Origin: CAKSIW01 sp045576435
GTDB lineage: Bacteria > Bacillota > Clostridia > Monoglobales > Monoglobaceae
Length of the DNA stretch: 38,372 nucleotides
Reading direction: 5' to 3'
NCBI GenBank assembly: GCA_045576435.1
Contig: JAZNGL010000067.1
Coordinates: 1-38,372 of the forward strand
Numbering within the stretch: the stretch's first letter is position 1; each line of letters opens with the position of its first letter. Below are positions 16,257 to 23,776 of the stretch, in pieces. Under the pieces are notes generated by a model. It was given only the letters and a program-made list of their open reading frames with translations. It was not told the DNA's origin and ran no database searches. The position numbers and the translations under genes are program-made.

Positions 16257-16298
16257 TTAGACACATCATAACGGAAAAATCCTAAATGATGTGTCTAA
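16257..16298. terminator. Terminator between the XRE gene and the GGGtGRT gene
   Basis: TTAGACACATCAT (16257-16269) and ATGATGTGTCTAA (16286-16298) form a 13-bp perfect stem. The minus-strand reading ends in TTTTTT, so it best ends the GGGtGRT transcript; it can also end the XRE transcript. Confidence 0.75.
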
Positions 16299-16349
16299 AA
16301 TTTTATGAGTAGTACTTCTTAAGAATTTTACAAAAGATTGTAAAACCTA

Positions 16350-17348
16350 TTATTTCATTGCTTCTTCGATTGCAACAGCAACAGCAACAGTCATACCAAC
16401 CATTGGGTTGTTACCTGCGCCTAAAAGTCCCATCATTTCAACGTGAGCCGGAACTGATGATGAACCTGCAAACTGAGCATCTGAGTGCATACGACCCATA
16501 GTGTCTGTCATACCATAAGATGCAGGACCTGCAGCCATGTTGTCAGGATGAAGTGTTCTTCCTGTGCCGCCACCTGATGCAACTGAGAAATATTTTTTAC
16601 CCTGCTCGATACATTCTTTTTTATATGTACCTGCAACAGGATGCTGGAATCTTGTTGGGTTTGTTGAGTTACCTGTGATAGAAACATCAACACCTTCAAG
16701 ATGCATGATTGCAACGCCCTCACGAACATCGTCACTGCCATAGCAACGAACCTTTGAACGCTCGCCATCTGAATATGCCTTTTCGCGAACAATCTTAACT
16801 TCGCCTGTTGCATAATCAAATTCTGTTTGAACATATGTGAAACCATTGATTCTTGAAATAATAAGAGCGGCATCTTTGCCAAGACCGTTAAGGATAACTC
16901 TTAGTGGTTCTTTTCTTACTTTGTTTGCGCTGCGGGCAATACCGATAGCGCCTTCAGCTGCGGCAAAAGATTCATGTCCTGCAAGAAAAGCAAAACACTT
17001 TGTTTCTTCGCTGAGGAGCATTGCGCCTAAGTTACCATGACCCAAGCCAACCTTTCTGTCATCGGCAACGCTTCCCGGAATACAAAAAGCCTGAAGTCCT
17101 TCGCCAATAACCTTTGCTGCATCGGCTGCAGTTTTCACGCCTCTTTTAATTGCAAGAGCTGCACCAACAACATATGCCCAACCAGCGTTTTCAAATGCGA
17201 TTGGCTGAATGCCTTTAACGATTTGATATGGGTCAATACCCTTTTCGTCACAAATAGCCTTTGCTTCTTCGATTGATGCAATGCCGTTTGCGTTTAAAAC
17301 TTTGTTTATTGTATCAATTCTTCTTTCATAACTTTCAAATAAAGCCAT
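16350..17348 (-). CDS. GGGtGRT protein
   Basis: The 332-residue protein belongs to the family named for its motif, seen here as 'SGGGTGRTLHP' (GGGTGRT at 259-265). No function is established for the family. The sequence is rich in Gly/Ala loops ('VGLGHGNLGAMLL', 'LGAGNNPMVGMT'), without signal or membrane segment, so it is likely a cytosolic enzyme-like fold. GGAGGG lies 8 nt before ATG. It follows a NifU/IscU-like scaffold gene by 14 nt, a pairing that suggests a role in metal-sulfur cluster or persulfide chemistry; that is inference. Confidence 0.88.
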   Translation of the reverse strand: MALFESYERRIDTINKVLNANGIASIEEAKAICDEKGIDPYQIVKGIQPIAFENAGWAYVVGAALAIKRGVKTAADAAKVIGEGLQAFCIPGSVADDRKVGLGHGNLGAMLLSEETKCFAFLAGHESFAAAEGAIGIARSANKVRKEPLRVILNGLGKDAALIISRINGFTYVQTEFDYATGEVKIVREKAYSDGERSKVRCYGSDDVREGVAIMHLEGVDVSITGNSTNPTRFQHPVAGTYKKECIEQGKKYFSVASGGGTGRTLHPDNMAAGPASYGMTDTMGRMHSDAQFAGSSSVPAHVEMMGLLGAGNNPMVGMTVAVAVAIEEAMK

Positions 17349-17362
17349 TGTTTAAACCCTCC

Positions 17363-18055
17363 TTATTCGTGTCTGGGGTCAATCATCTTGACCGCATCCT
17401 GAACTCTGCCGTATGTACCCATAGCTTTTTTCATAGCTTCGTTAGCGTCCATACCGCTCTTAATCATATCCATCATCTTGCCAACATGAACAAATTCATA
17501 ACCGATGATTTCGTCATCTGCATCAAGAGCAATTTTTGTAACATAGCCTTCAGCCATTTCGAGATATCTTGAACCCTTTGCAAGTGTTCCATACATTGTT
17601 CCAACCTGGCTGCGAAGACCTTTTCCAAGATCCTCAAGACCTGCACCGATAGGAAGACCGCCCTCTGAAAAAGCTGTTTGAGTTCTTCCGTAAACAATCT
17701 GGAGGAACAATTCGCGCATTGCTGTGTTAATGGCGTCACAAACAAGGTCGGTGTTAAGAGCTTCAAGAAGAGTTTTGCCAGGAAGAATTTCAGATGCCAT
17801 AGCAGCTGAGTGTGTCATACCTGAGCAACCAAGTGTTTCAACAAGAGCCTCTTGAATAATACCATCCTTAACATTGAGGGTTAGCTTACAAGCACCCTGC
17901 TGAGGGGCACACCAACCAACACCGTGTGTTAAGCCTGAAATATCGGAAATTTCCTTTGATTTTACCCATTTTCCTTCTTCCGGAATGGGTGCCGGACCGT
18001 GATTTGCGCCTTTCTTAACAACGCACATTCTTTCTACTTCTGAAGAATAAATCAT
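17363..18055 (-). CDS. Iron-sulfur cluster assembly scaffold-like protein (NifU N-terminal family)
   Basis: The 230-residue protein has the IscU/NifU-type scaffold fold with extra N- and C-terminal parts. 'WCAPQQGACKLTLNVKDG' (about 48-65) and 'ETLGCSGMTHSAAMASEIL' (about 73-91) carry candidate ligands: Cys near 49, 55 and 77. The last is the GCxAS-like position of IscU but reads GCSGM. The C-terminal third ('YVTKIALDADDEIIGYEF') is not part of IscU. No cysteine desulfurase gene is near. AAAGGAG lies 7 nt before ATG. It is the first gene of a two-gene operon with the GGGtGRT gene, behind a structured leader. Confidence 0.85.
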   Translation of the reverse strand: MIYSSEVERMCVVKKGANHGPAPIPEEGKWVKSKEISDISGLTHGVGWCAPQQGACKLTLNVKDGIIQEALVETLGCSGMTHSAAMASEILPGKTLLEALNTDLVCDAINTAMRELFLQIVYGRTQTAFSEGGLPIGAGLEDLGKGLRSQVGTMYGTLAKGSRYLEMAEGYVTKIALDADDEIIGYEFVHVGKMMDMIKSGMDANEAMKKAMGTYGRVQDAVKMIDPRHE

Positions 18056-18075
18056 TTTGAACTCCTTTCCAAATA

Positions 18076-18165
18076 GGGCAACTGCCCCGGTTAAAGTTAT
18101 TTAATCGAAACAAACAGGGTGTTTCGAATTAGTTATAATCCGACCTGCAAAAATTAACTTTTGCA
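18076..18165 (-). promoter_or_regulatory. Hairpin-rich 5' leader of the scaffold-GGGtGRT operon
   Basis: Read on the minus strand from the promoter: TGCAAAAGTTAATTTTTGCA (18165-18146, 7-bp stem), TCGAAACA / TGTTTCGA with a 7-nt loop (18127-18105), and GGGGCAGTTGCCC (18088-18076). I do not recognise a known riboswitch. It may be a regulatory RNA or a set of protein-binding sites. Confidence 0.45.
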
Positions 18166-18175
18166 CATCGTATAT

Positions 18176-18205
18176 ATTTTAACATAAAAGGACATGCTTT
18201 TACAA
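18176..18205 (-). promoter_or_regulatory. Promoter of the scaffold-GGGtGRT operon
   Basis: Minus strand: TTGTAA (18205-18200), 18 nt, TAAAAT (18181-18176). It implies a leader of about 110 nt. Confidence 0.6.
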
Positions 18206-18322
18206 GTATGTTTTTGAAATTTTTAAAATTATTTCCAAATAAAACAAAATTTTGTTAGTTTTATTAAAAAACATATTCCTTAAAACCACTTTTTTCGACA
18301 TATATGTTAGTGAAAAAGCGAA

Positions 18323-18351
18323 TTGACAAACGGAAAAAAATGACGTATATT
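18323..18351 (+). promoter_or_regulatory. Promoter of xth
   Basis: TTGACA (18323-18328), 17 nt, TATATT (18346-18351). It lies inside the upstream extension of the open frame, showing that the gene begins later, at 18382. Confidence 0.8.
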
Positions 18352-18381
18352 AAAAATATAAAAAGAGAAAGGAGCAAAAAA

Positions 18382-19137
18382 ATGAAGCTTGTATCTTGGA
18401 ATGTGAATGGCTTAAGAGCGTGTTTAGACAAAGGCTTTTCACAGATTTTTAAAGATTTTGATGCGGATGTTTTTGCCCTGCAAGAAACAAAAATGCAGGA
18501 AGGACAAGCCGAAGTAATAACAGAGGGATATCACCAATATTGGAACAGCGCGGAGAAAAAAGGTTATTCAGGAACAGCGGTTTTCACGAAGGTTGAACCG
18601 ATTTCAGTTTCATATGGCATGGGGATTGAAAAGCATGACCATGAAGGGAGACTAATTACGCTGGAATTTGATGAGTTTTATTTTGTTGCTTGCTATACGC
18701 CAAACTCCCAGAATGAGCTTAAAAGGCTGGATTATAGAATGGAATGGGAAGAGGATTTCAGGAAATATTTGCTTGAACTCGACAAAAAGAAGCCTGTGAT
18801 TTGTTGCGGAGATTTGAATGTTGCTCACGAGGAGATTGATTTAAAAAATCCAAAAACAAATCGAAGAAATGCGGGATTTACCGATGAAGAACGAGAGAAA
18901 ATGACTAAATTGCTTGAAGCAGGATTCACGGATAGCTTCAGATTCTTATATCCTGAGCTTGAAAATGTTTATTCTTGGTGGAGCTATCGATTTAAAGCGC
19001 GTGAAAAGAATGCAGGATGGAGAATTGATTATTTTTTGACATCTGACAGACTTCAAAAGGGAATTAAAGGAGCCTCAATTCATCCTGAAATTTTTGGCTC
19101 GGATCATTGCCCGGTATCCATTGAAATAGATTTTTAA
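18382..19137 (+). CDS. xth: Exodeoxyribonuclease III
   Basis: A 251-residue AP endonuclease/3'-5' exonuclease of base-excision repair. Motifs: 'SWNVNGLRA' (4-12), 'ALQETKMQ' with the metal-binding Glu, 'YTPNSQNELKRLDYR', 'CGDLNVAHEEIDL' and the catalytic 'GSDHCPVSI' near the C-terminus. The length is normal. AAAGGAGC lies 8 nt before ATG 18382; the frame is open back to 18304 but that contains the promoter. It leads into a small Cys-rich peptide gene 15 nt later. Confidence 0.95.
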   Translation: MKLVSWNVNGLRACLDKGFSQIFKDFDADVFALQETKMQEGQAEVITEGYHQYWNSAEKKGYSGTAVFTKVEPISVSYGMGIEKHDHEGRLITLEFDEFYFVACYTPNSQNELKRLDYRMEWEEDFRKYLLELDKKKPVICCGDLNVAHEEIDLKNPKTNRRNAGFTDEEREKMTKLLEAGFTDSFRFLYPELENVYSWWSYRFKAREKNAGWRIDYFLTSDRLQKGIKGASIHPEIFGSDHCPVSIEIDF

Positions 19138-19152
19138 GGAAGGTGCTTTGAA

Positions 19153-19314
19153 ATGAATTTACCATCAATAATAATCGCAAGCATTTTAGGATTAGCAATT
19201 CTCTTAATTATTATAAGAAGTATACGCAAAAAAAGACGAGGAGAATCTTTGTGTGGATGTAACTGTGGCGGATGCCTTATGAAAGATAATTGCAAGAAAA
19301 ATAAAAATAATTAA
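19153..19314 (+). CDS. FeoB-associated Cys-rich membrane peptide family
   Basis: A 53-residue peptide with one N-terminal membrane helix (about 4-22), a basic stretch ('RSIRKKRRG') and a cysteine cluster 'CGCNCGGCLMKDNC', the pattern of the FeoB-associated Cys-rich family. GGAAGGTG lies about 9 nt before the ATG. Members usually sit after feoB, the ferrous iron transporter; here there is no feo gene and it follows xth, probably in the same transcript. The cysteines could bind a metal; function is not proven. Confidence 0.75.
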   Translation: MNLPSIIIASILGLAILLIIIRSIRKKRRGESLCGCNCGGCLMKDNCKKNKNN

Positions 19315-19340
19315 ATAACCGATTGATATAAAAAATGAAA

Positions 19341-19386
19341 ATAGCGTAGTAGTTTTATAACTACTACGCTATAAATTTTGATTTTT
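19341..19386. terminator. Strong bidirectional terminator
   Basis: ATAGCGTAGTAGTT and AACTACTACGCTAT form a perfect 14-bp stem with a 4-nt loop (19341-19372), with T-rich sequence on both sides. It ends xth on the plus strand and the GH2 gene on the minus strand. Confidence 0.85.
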
Positions 19387-19418
19387 TAAGACCGTTTAAA
19401 ACAGAGCCATTTTTAAAA

Positions 19419-21875
19419 TTAATCTTCTCTTAAATATCTTTCTGATTCTGTCCAATAATCCATAGATTCAACCGGTTCATCATCTAATTGCCAATATTGA
19501 GTCATCATTCCTTCTTTATTTGGACCGGAATTTGCAACAGTTGTTAAATATTTTTTCAAATCATCAACAGAAAGTGTTTCTTTAGTAACAAAATCCTTAG
19601 ATGAACAATAAGAAACCAGTGTCTTCAGCATAGCCCGACTTGCGGGGTCATCACTAATGCTTGTAAAATTGAATCCAGTGACTAAAAGGCGACCAGTTCC
19701 AACGCCAACAGTGAAAGCATAGGAGAAGTGGCGCATAGTTCTGTCATACATAAGCTCGGGTAAATTAAATTTCGTCGGGTCGAAACGGTCACGACTGGAT
19801 TTATCAAGACCGCTGACAAGAGAAACAACTTCAACCGGGAAATCATCAAGATTGATTTTGTCGGAATCTTCAATCAGTGGATAGTATTGATAGTTAATTT
19901 GCCCATCAGTAACAAAACCATATTTGTTCAATATTTCTTTGTTATCCGGTCCACCGTTTAATGTTCCTCTATCCCAAATAACACCCTTATAGCGTTCCCA
20001 AACGGCTCTGAAAGCATATTGAGGCGCGGGCATATTCTTGTCTAACAGATGTCGGGTCCAATCTGTTCGATATATCAAAATAGCATCTTTGCCATCGTTT
20101 AGGTGTGCAAACAAATCATCGTTTAGTTTATCTGTGATTAATAAGCTTGAAGCCTCGTTGAAAGTATAAACATTATCTAAATAGCTCTCTTGCATATCAG
20201 CTTTTGCGTCAAGCGTTAAGGTTTCATCATTAGGGAATACCCAAAGCTCCCAGCTGTTTTCGCATTTTGAACCATCTTCAAAATCCAAAGAGCAGGTCAA
20301 AATTAATTTTTCTGCTACTATTGTTTCAGGAAGAGCAATTTCTAGGGTAAGTAGATTATATAGTCCGGATCTATAAGTTTCTATGTCTTTCATTTTCCCG
20401 GAAGCATATACTTTGTTGTTTCCTGAAAGGTTAAATGAAAAATTAGCTGTCTTAGGTGGATTAATCATATATTGCGACAACAAAACAGGAATTTTAGTTT
20501 TTTCACTTGCAACATATATTTGCTTTGGAAGACGAGCCAAAATAACAGTATCGGCATTGAATTTGCGGAATTCTTCTTGCGATATGCCATGCGGGTCATC
20601 AAAGCAATCCACAACTCCGTTTGAGTTTTCATATTTGTCGGTATCTGCAAACTGCAACATGTGAAAGCCTGAGAGAAGGTTGCTCGCACGCAACGCCTCA
20701 AGAGCTGTTTTCCAACAACGGAACTGATTGTCTTTTGTAATTTGCAGAGTATCTTTAAAGCCTTCTTTATAGCCTTTTGCCTCAATCATTTTGATTTCTT
20801 CATCCACCCACCATGGAACAGGTCGGTTATTCTTTTGAAATTTTTCTTTCAGTGCATAAAAATCACGCCATGAGGTATAGTGACAAACCTCGTGAGCAAT
20901 CAGCGGACGAGGGAAAGAAATTCCTCGACGGATTTTGCTATTTTCGTTTTCTGCTACCATTTCTTTATCGTTTACGGTTCCAAAACAAAGAAGGTTGTCT
21001 GTATCTTCAAACATGTTTGCGTTTTTGCCATAAGGGAAGAAATAGCTCATGTGCTGAACATCAAAATCAACATAGTCGCGGTCATATTCGCCATGAGCGC
21101 AGGTGTCAATAAAAAGTCTGGTAGGGTCATGCTTTTTAATGAAATCACGGATTTCGCGTATTCTCGGTTTTTTACCCGGCTGACGAATTTCGTTACCCAC
21201 ACAATAAACCATAAATGATGGGTGGTTATATAGTGAGTGTATTGTTTCCAGCAATTCATCATTGCTCACGAAATCATTTTTACCATAGAGCATTTCATGA
21301 AGATTATTATAGTCTGACTTTTCTTTTCGCGCTTCAATGTGAATTAAAATTCCAAGCTCATCTGCTGCGCGGAAACATTCCTCGGGCGGAATAACAGAAT
21401 GAAAGCGAATGGCGTTAAAACCGTAGCTTTTAGCCATTTCAATGTTCTTTTTATAAAAATCATATTCCGACAAATTACAGTTATTTTGATGCTCATGAGC
21501 TGCAGCACCGCGAATATATGCACGCATATAAAAAGGAAAACCGTTGAGATAGATATATTTTTCGTCAAAAGAAAAATATCTAAAACCAAAGCGGTCAGAA
21601 AGTTCTTCTTCGCTGCCGTCTGCAAAGGCTATTTTTGCATTAAAAGTATAAAGATAGGGGTGTTCTGCAGACCAAGGAATAGCGTTGAAAGCCTTTTCAA
21701 ATTTCAAGGAATTTTCGTTGACAGTTTCGTTACCACGAGCCACAATTTCATCATTTTCAGATAACACAAACCAATCGCAGGAAGCAATCTTTTTCTCTGC
21801 AATGATTTCGGCACAAAACGGAGCGTCTGTTTTTAAGGCAGTAAGCTTTAATATTGTTTTTTTCTCTGTTATCAT
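19419..21875 (-). CDS. Glycoside hydrolase family 2-like protein, no sugar-binding domain
   Basis: The 818-residue protein has the immunoglobulin-like domain (about 5-100, with 'WSAEHPYLYTF') and the TIM barrel of GH2 enzymes (about 105-430). The catalytic acid/base is probably E229 in 'GNEIRQ' and the nucleophile E329 in 'LIAHEVCHY'. The usual N-terminal jelly-roll domain of about 180 residues is absent although the start has its own upstream AAAGGA and promoter. The C-terminal 380 residues are a further beta-rich region. No signal peptide, so it acts on small or imported substrates. The sugar specificity cannot be read. Confidence 0.82.
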   Translation of the reverse strand: MITEKKTILKLTALKTDAPFCAEIIAEKKIASCDWFVLSENDEIVARGNETVNENSLKFEKAFNAIPWSAEHPYLYTFNAKIAFADGSEEELSDRFGFRYFSFDEKYIYLNGFPFYMRAYIRGAAAHEHQNNCNLSEYDFYKKNIEMAKSYGFNAIRFHSVIPPEECFRAADELGILIHIEARKEKSDYNNLHEMLYGKNDFVSNDELLETIHSLYNHPSFMVYCVGNEIRQPGKKPRIREIRDFIKKHDPTRLFIDTCAHGEYDRDYVDFDVQHMSYFFPYGKNANMFEDTDNLLCFGTVNDKEMVAENENSKIRRGISFPRPLIAHEVCHYTSWRDFYALKEKFQKNNRPVPWWVDEEIKMIEAKGYKEGFKDTLQITKDNQFRCWKTALEALRASNLLSGFHMLQFADTDKYENSNGVVDCFDDPHGISQEEFRKFNADTVILARLPKQIYVASEKTKIPVLLSQYMINPPKTANFSFNLSGNNKVYASGKMKDIETYRSGLYNLLTLEIALPETIVAEKLILTCSLDFEDGSKCENSWELWVFPNDETLTLDAKADMQESYLDNVYTFNEASSLLITDKLNDDLFAHLNDGKDAILIYRTDWTRHLLDKNMPAPQYAFRAVWERYKGVIWDRGTLNGGPDNKEILNKYGFVTDGQINYQYYPLIEDSDKINLDDFPVEVVSLVSGLDKSSRDRFDPTKFNLPELMYDRTMRHFSYAFTVGVGTGRLLVTGFNFTSISDDPASRAMLKTLVSYCSSKDFVTKETLSVDDLKKYLTTVANSGPNKEGMMTQYWQLDDEPVESMDYWTESERYLRED

Positions 21876-21909
21876 ATTGCTTCAGTCCTTTCAAATAAAC
21901 TATAAACAA

Positions 21910-21939
21910 ACTTTATCACAAAAAAAAACACTCAGTCAA
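21910..21939 (-). promoter_or_regulatory. Promoter of the GH2-like gene
   Basis: Minus strand: TTGACT (21939-21934), 18 nt, TAAAGT (21915-21910), about 35 nt before the start. Divergent from the promoter at 22001. Confidence 0.55.
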
Positions 21940-22000
21940 TAAAGAAAGGAAACGTTGGAACTAAATGCAATCTCAAGTGAAATAAAAAGCAATGTTTTTG

Positions 22001-22029
22001 TTGACAAAAGAGGCTCTCGATGATATAAT
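22001..22029 (+). promoter_or_regulatory. Perfect consensus promoter of the ceramidase-like gene
   Basis: TTGACA (22001-22006), 17 nt, TATAAT (22024-22029), 32 nt before the start at 22062. Confidence 0.85.
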
Positions 22030-22061
22030 TAAGCAAAAAATTGAGAATGGGGGAGAAGAAA

Positions 22062-23423
22062 ATGAGCGAGATAAAAGTAGGTTTTAGCACGGTAAATATA
22101 AACCCGCCACTTGGAATTGGAATGGTGGGATATTTTAAAGAAAGATATGGAAAAGGCTTTTTAGATGATTTAGAGGTTAAAACTTTAATAATAGAACAAA
22201 ACAACAAGAAGATAGCGCTAATAAGCGTTGATAATTGTATGCTTAGCACGAATGTTTATGAAGAATATGTTGAGCGCATTGAAAAACAAACAGGAATTTC
22301 AAAGGAAAATGTTTTTTTAGCCGCAACTCACACTCACACAGGTCCCTATATAGAGCCCGCTCTTGGCATGAATGTTACACCTGAGCTTGTTAAAGAATAT
22401 AGGGGTTTCGTGGGTGAAAGAATTGCAGATTGTGTTCAGCTTGCGCTCATGGACATAAAACCATCAAAAATGGGATATATTATTGGATATGCGCCGGAGA
22501 GAGTTGCATACATAAGACGTTATAAGATGAAAGATGGTTCAACAATGACATGTCCACCTGTTGAAGACCCCAACATTGACCATCCAATCGGCACGCTTGA
22601 CCAAAGAGTTAATGTTTTGAGATTTGACAGAGAGGGTGCAGAAAGCATTGTTCTCGTTAATTATGGACTTCATGTTGACACAGTTGGAGGAGAACTTCTC
22701 TCTGCTGATTGGCCAAGCTGGATGAGCAGAACGCTTGATAAAGCTTTAGATGGAACAAAGTGCATATTCTTTGGCGGAGCACAGGGCGACGTTGGTAGCA
22801 CAAATGTTTTCCCGAAGGATGGAGATATGAACGACACTGAAATCAGCTTTGACAATGAAATGAAGAGCCCGGGAATGGCGCGTTTTGTGGGCAGAGCATT
22901 GGCAGGAACGGTTCTTCAGGTGTATGATAAGGTAAAATATGTTGATATTGATGATATTGATATAATTATAAACGACATAAAGGTTCCGTCCAATATGCCA
23001 ACTAAGGACCAGATACCTCTTGCTAAAAAATATAAAGAATTATATGATGCTGGCAGGGATAATGAAATCCCATATGAGGCAATGGAGCTTACAACAGTTG
23101 TGGCTGAAGCTTGTCGAATTTGTAATTTGGAAAATGGCCCTGAATATTTTAATATCAGACTAACAGGCGTGAAACTTGGCCCTGTTGCAATGGTTGGTAT
23201 TGCAGGGGAACCATTCACAGATGTTGGAAGAGGAATTAAGGAAGCTGAAGGTTGGGAATTGATAATGCCGTGTTGCCTTGTGAATGGCTCAATGGGATAT
23301 TTCCCAATGAAGTCTGCTTATGACGAGGGCGGATATGAGGCAAGAAGCTCTTCGTTTAAATCAGGGGTTGCTGAGTTGATTATTGAGGGTGGCAAGGAAA
23401 CTCTTAATAAGTTGAAAAAATAG
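22062..23423 (+). CDS. Neutral/alkaline ceramidase-like hydrolase, cytosolic
   Basis: The 453-residue protein matches the N-terminal catalytic domain of neutral/alkaline non-lysosomal ceramidases: 'ATHTHTGP' (88-95, zinc histidines), 'GLHVDTVGGELLSADWPSW' (202-220) and 'GGAQGDVGSTN' (238-248). In true ceramidases the last motif is GDVSPN and its serine is the catalytic residue; here the position is glycine (G245) with serine next to it. There is no signal peptide and no C-terminal domain. The substrate is therefore open. GGGGGAG precedes ATG 22062. Divergent from the GH2-like gene, possibly co-regulated with it. Confidence 0.8.
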   Translation: MSEIKVGFSTVNINPPLGIGMVGYFKERYGKGFLDDLEVKTLIIEQNNKKIALISVDNCMLSTNVYEEYVERIEKQTGISKENVFLAATHTHTGPYIEPALGMNVTPELVKEYRGFVGERIADCVQLALMDIKPSKMGYIIGYAPERVAYIRRYKMKDGSTMTCPPVEDPNIDHPIGTLDQRVNVLRFDREGAESIVLVNYGLHVDTVGGELLSADWPSWMSRTLDKALDGTKCIFFGGAQGDVGSTNVFPKDGDMNDTEISFDNEMKSPGMARFVGRALAGTVLQVYDKVKYVDIDDIDIIINDIKVPSNMPTKDQIPLAKKYKELYDAGRDNEIPYEAMELTTVVAEACRICNLENGPEYFNIRLTGVKLGPVAMVGIAGEPFTDVGRGIKEAEGWELIMPCCLVNGSMGYFPMKSAYDEGGYEARSSSFKSGVAELIIEGGKETLNKLKK

Positions 23424-23445
23424 CCAAATAAAAAAAGAAATAAAG

Positions 23446-23477
23446 ATAAAAAACGAGTCCTACGACTCGTTTTTTAT
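23446..23477. terminator. Strong terminator after the ceramidase-like gene
   Basis: AAAAAACGAGTC and GACTCGTTTTTT with a CTAC loop. A textbook intrinsic terminator, symmetric enough to act both ways. Confidence 0.9.
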
Positions 23478-23483
23478 TTTCAC

Positions 23484-23512
23484 TTGACAGACGAAAAAAC
23501 AAGCGGTATAAT
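23484..23512 (+). promoter_or_regulatory. Perfect consensus promoter of the AbrB-acyltransferase unit
   Basis: TTGACA (23484-23489), 17 nt, TATAAT (23507-23512), 42 nt before the AbrB gene. Confidence 0.85.
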
Positions 23513-23554
23513 AAGTTATACAAATCATACTTTTATAACAAAAGGAGAGATTTT

Positions 23555-23764
23555 ATGAGTGAACCAAAAGGGAAATATGCGTGGACGGTGACGGTGGGCG
23601 AAAAGGGACAAATAGTCATTCCCAAGCAAGCACGCGAAGTGTTTGGAATCAAAACGGGAGATACTTTAGTTGTTTTTGGAGATGAAAGAAAGGGGCTTGC
23701 AATTCCCCCCAAAGCCATGTTTGAAGCCTTTTCAGAAGCAGTTTTTGAAAGTGAAAAGAAATAG
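23555..23764 (+). CDS. AbrB/SpoVT-type DNA-binding protein
   Basis: A 69-residue protein with one swapped-hairpin AbrB domain: 'VTVGEKGQIVIPKQAREVFGIKTGDTLVVFGDE' (about 12-44). Such proteins dimerise and bind AT-rich promoters as transition-state regulators or as antitoxins; no toxin gene is adjacent. AGGAGAG precedes ATG. It lies 12 nt before a membrane acyltransferase gene, so the two are one transcript. Confidence 0.88.
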   Translation: MSEPKGKYAWTVTVGEKGQIVIPKQAREVFGIKTGDTLVVFGDERKGLAIPPKAMFEAFSEAVFESEKK

Positions 23765-23776
23765 GGAGCGAAAGTT

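Noticed and set aside
20813..21218. Overlapping plus-strand ORFs inside the GH2-like gene
   Set aside because: Antisense frames with no binding sites; the minus-strand protein has continuous GH2 features across the region.
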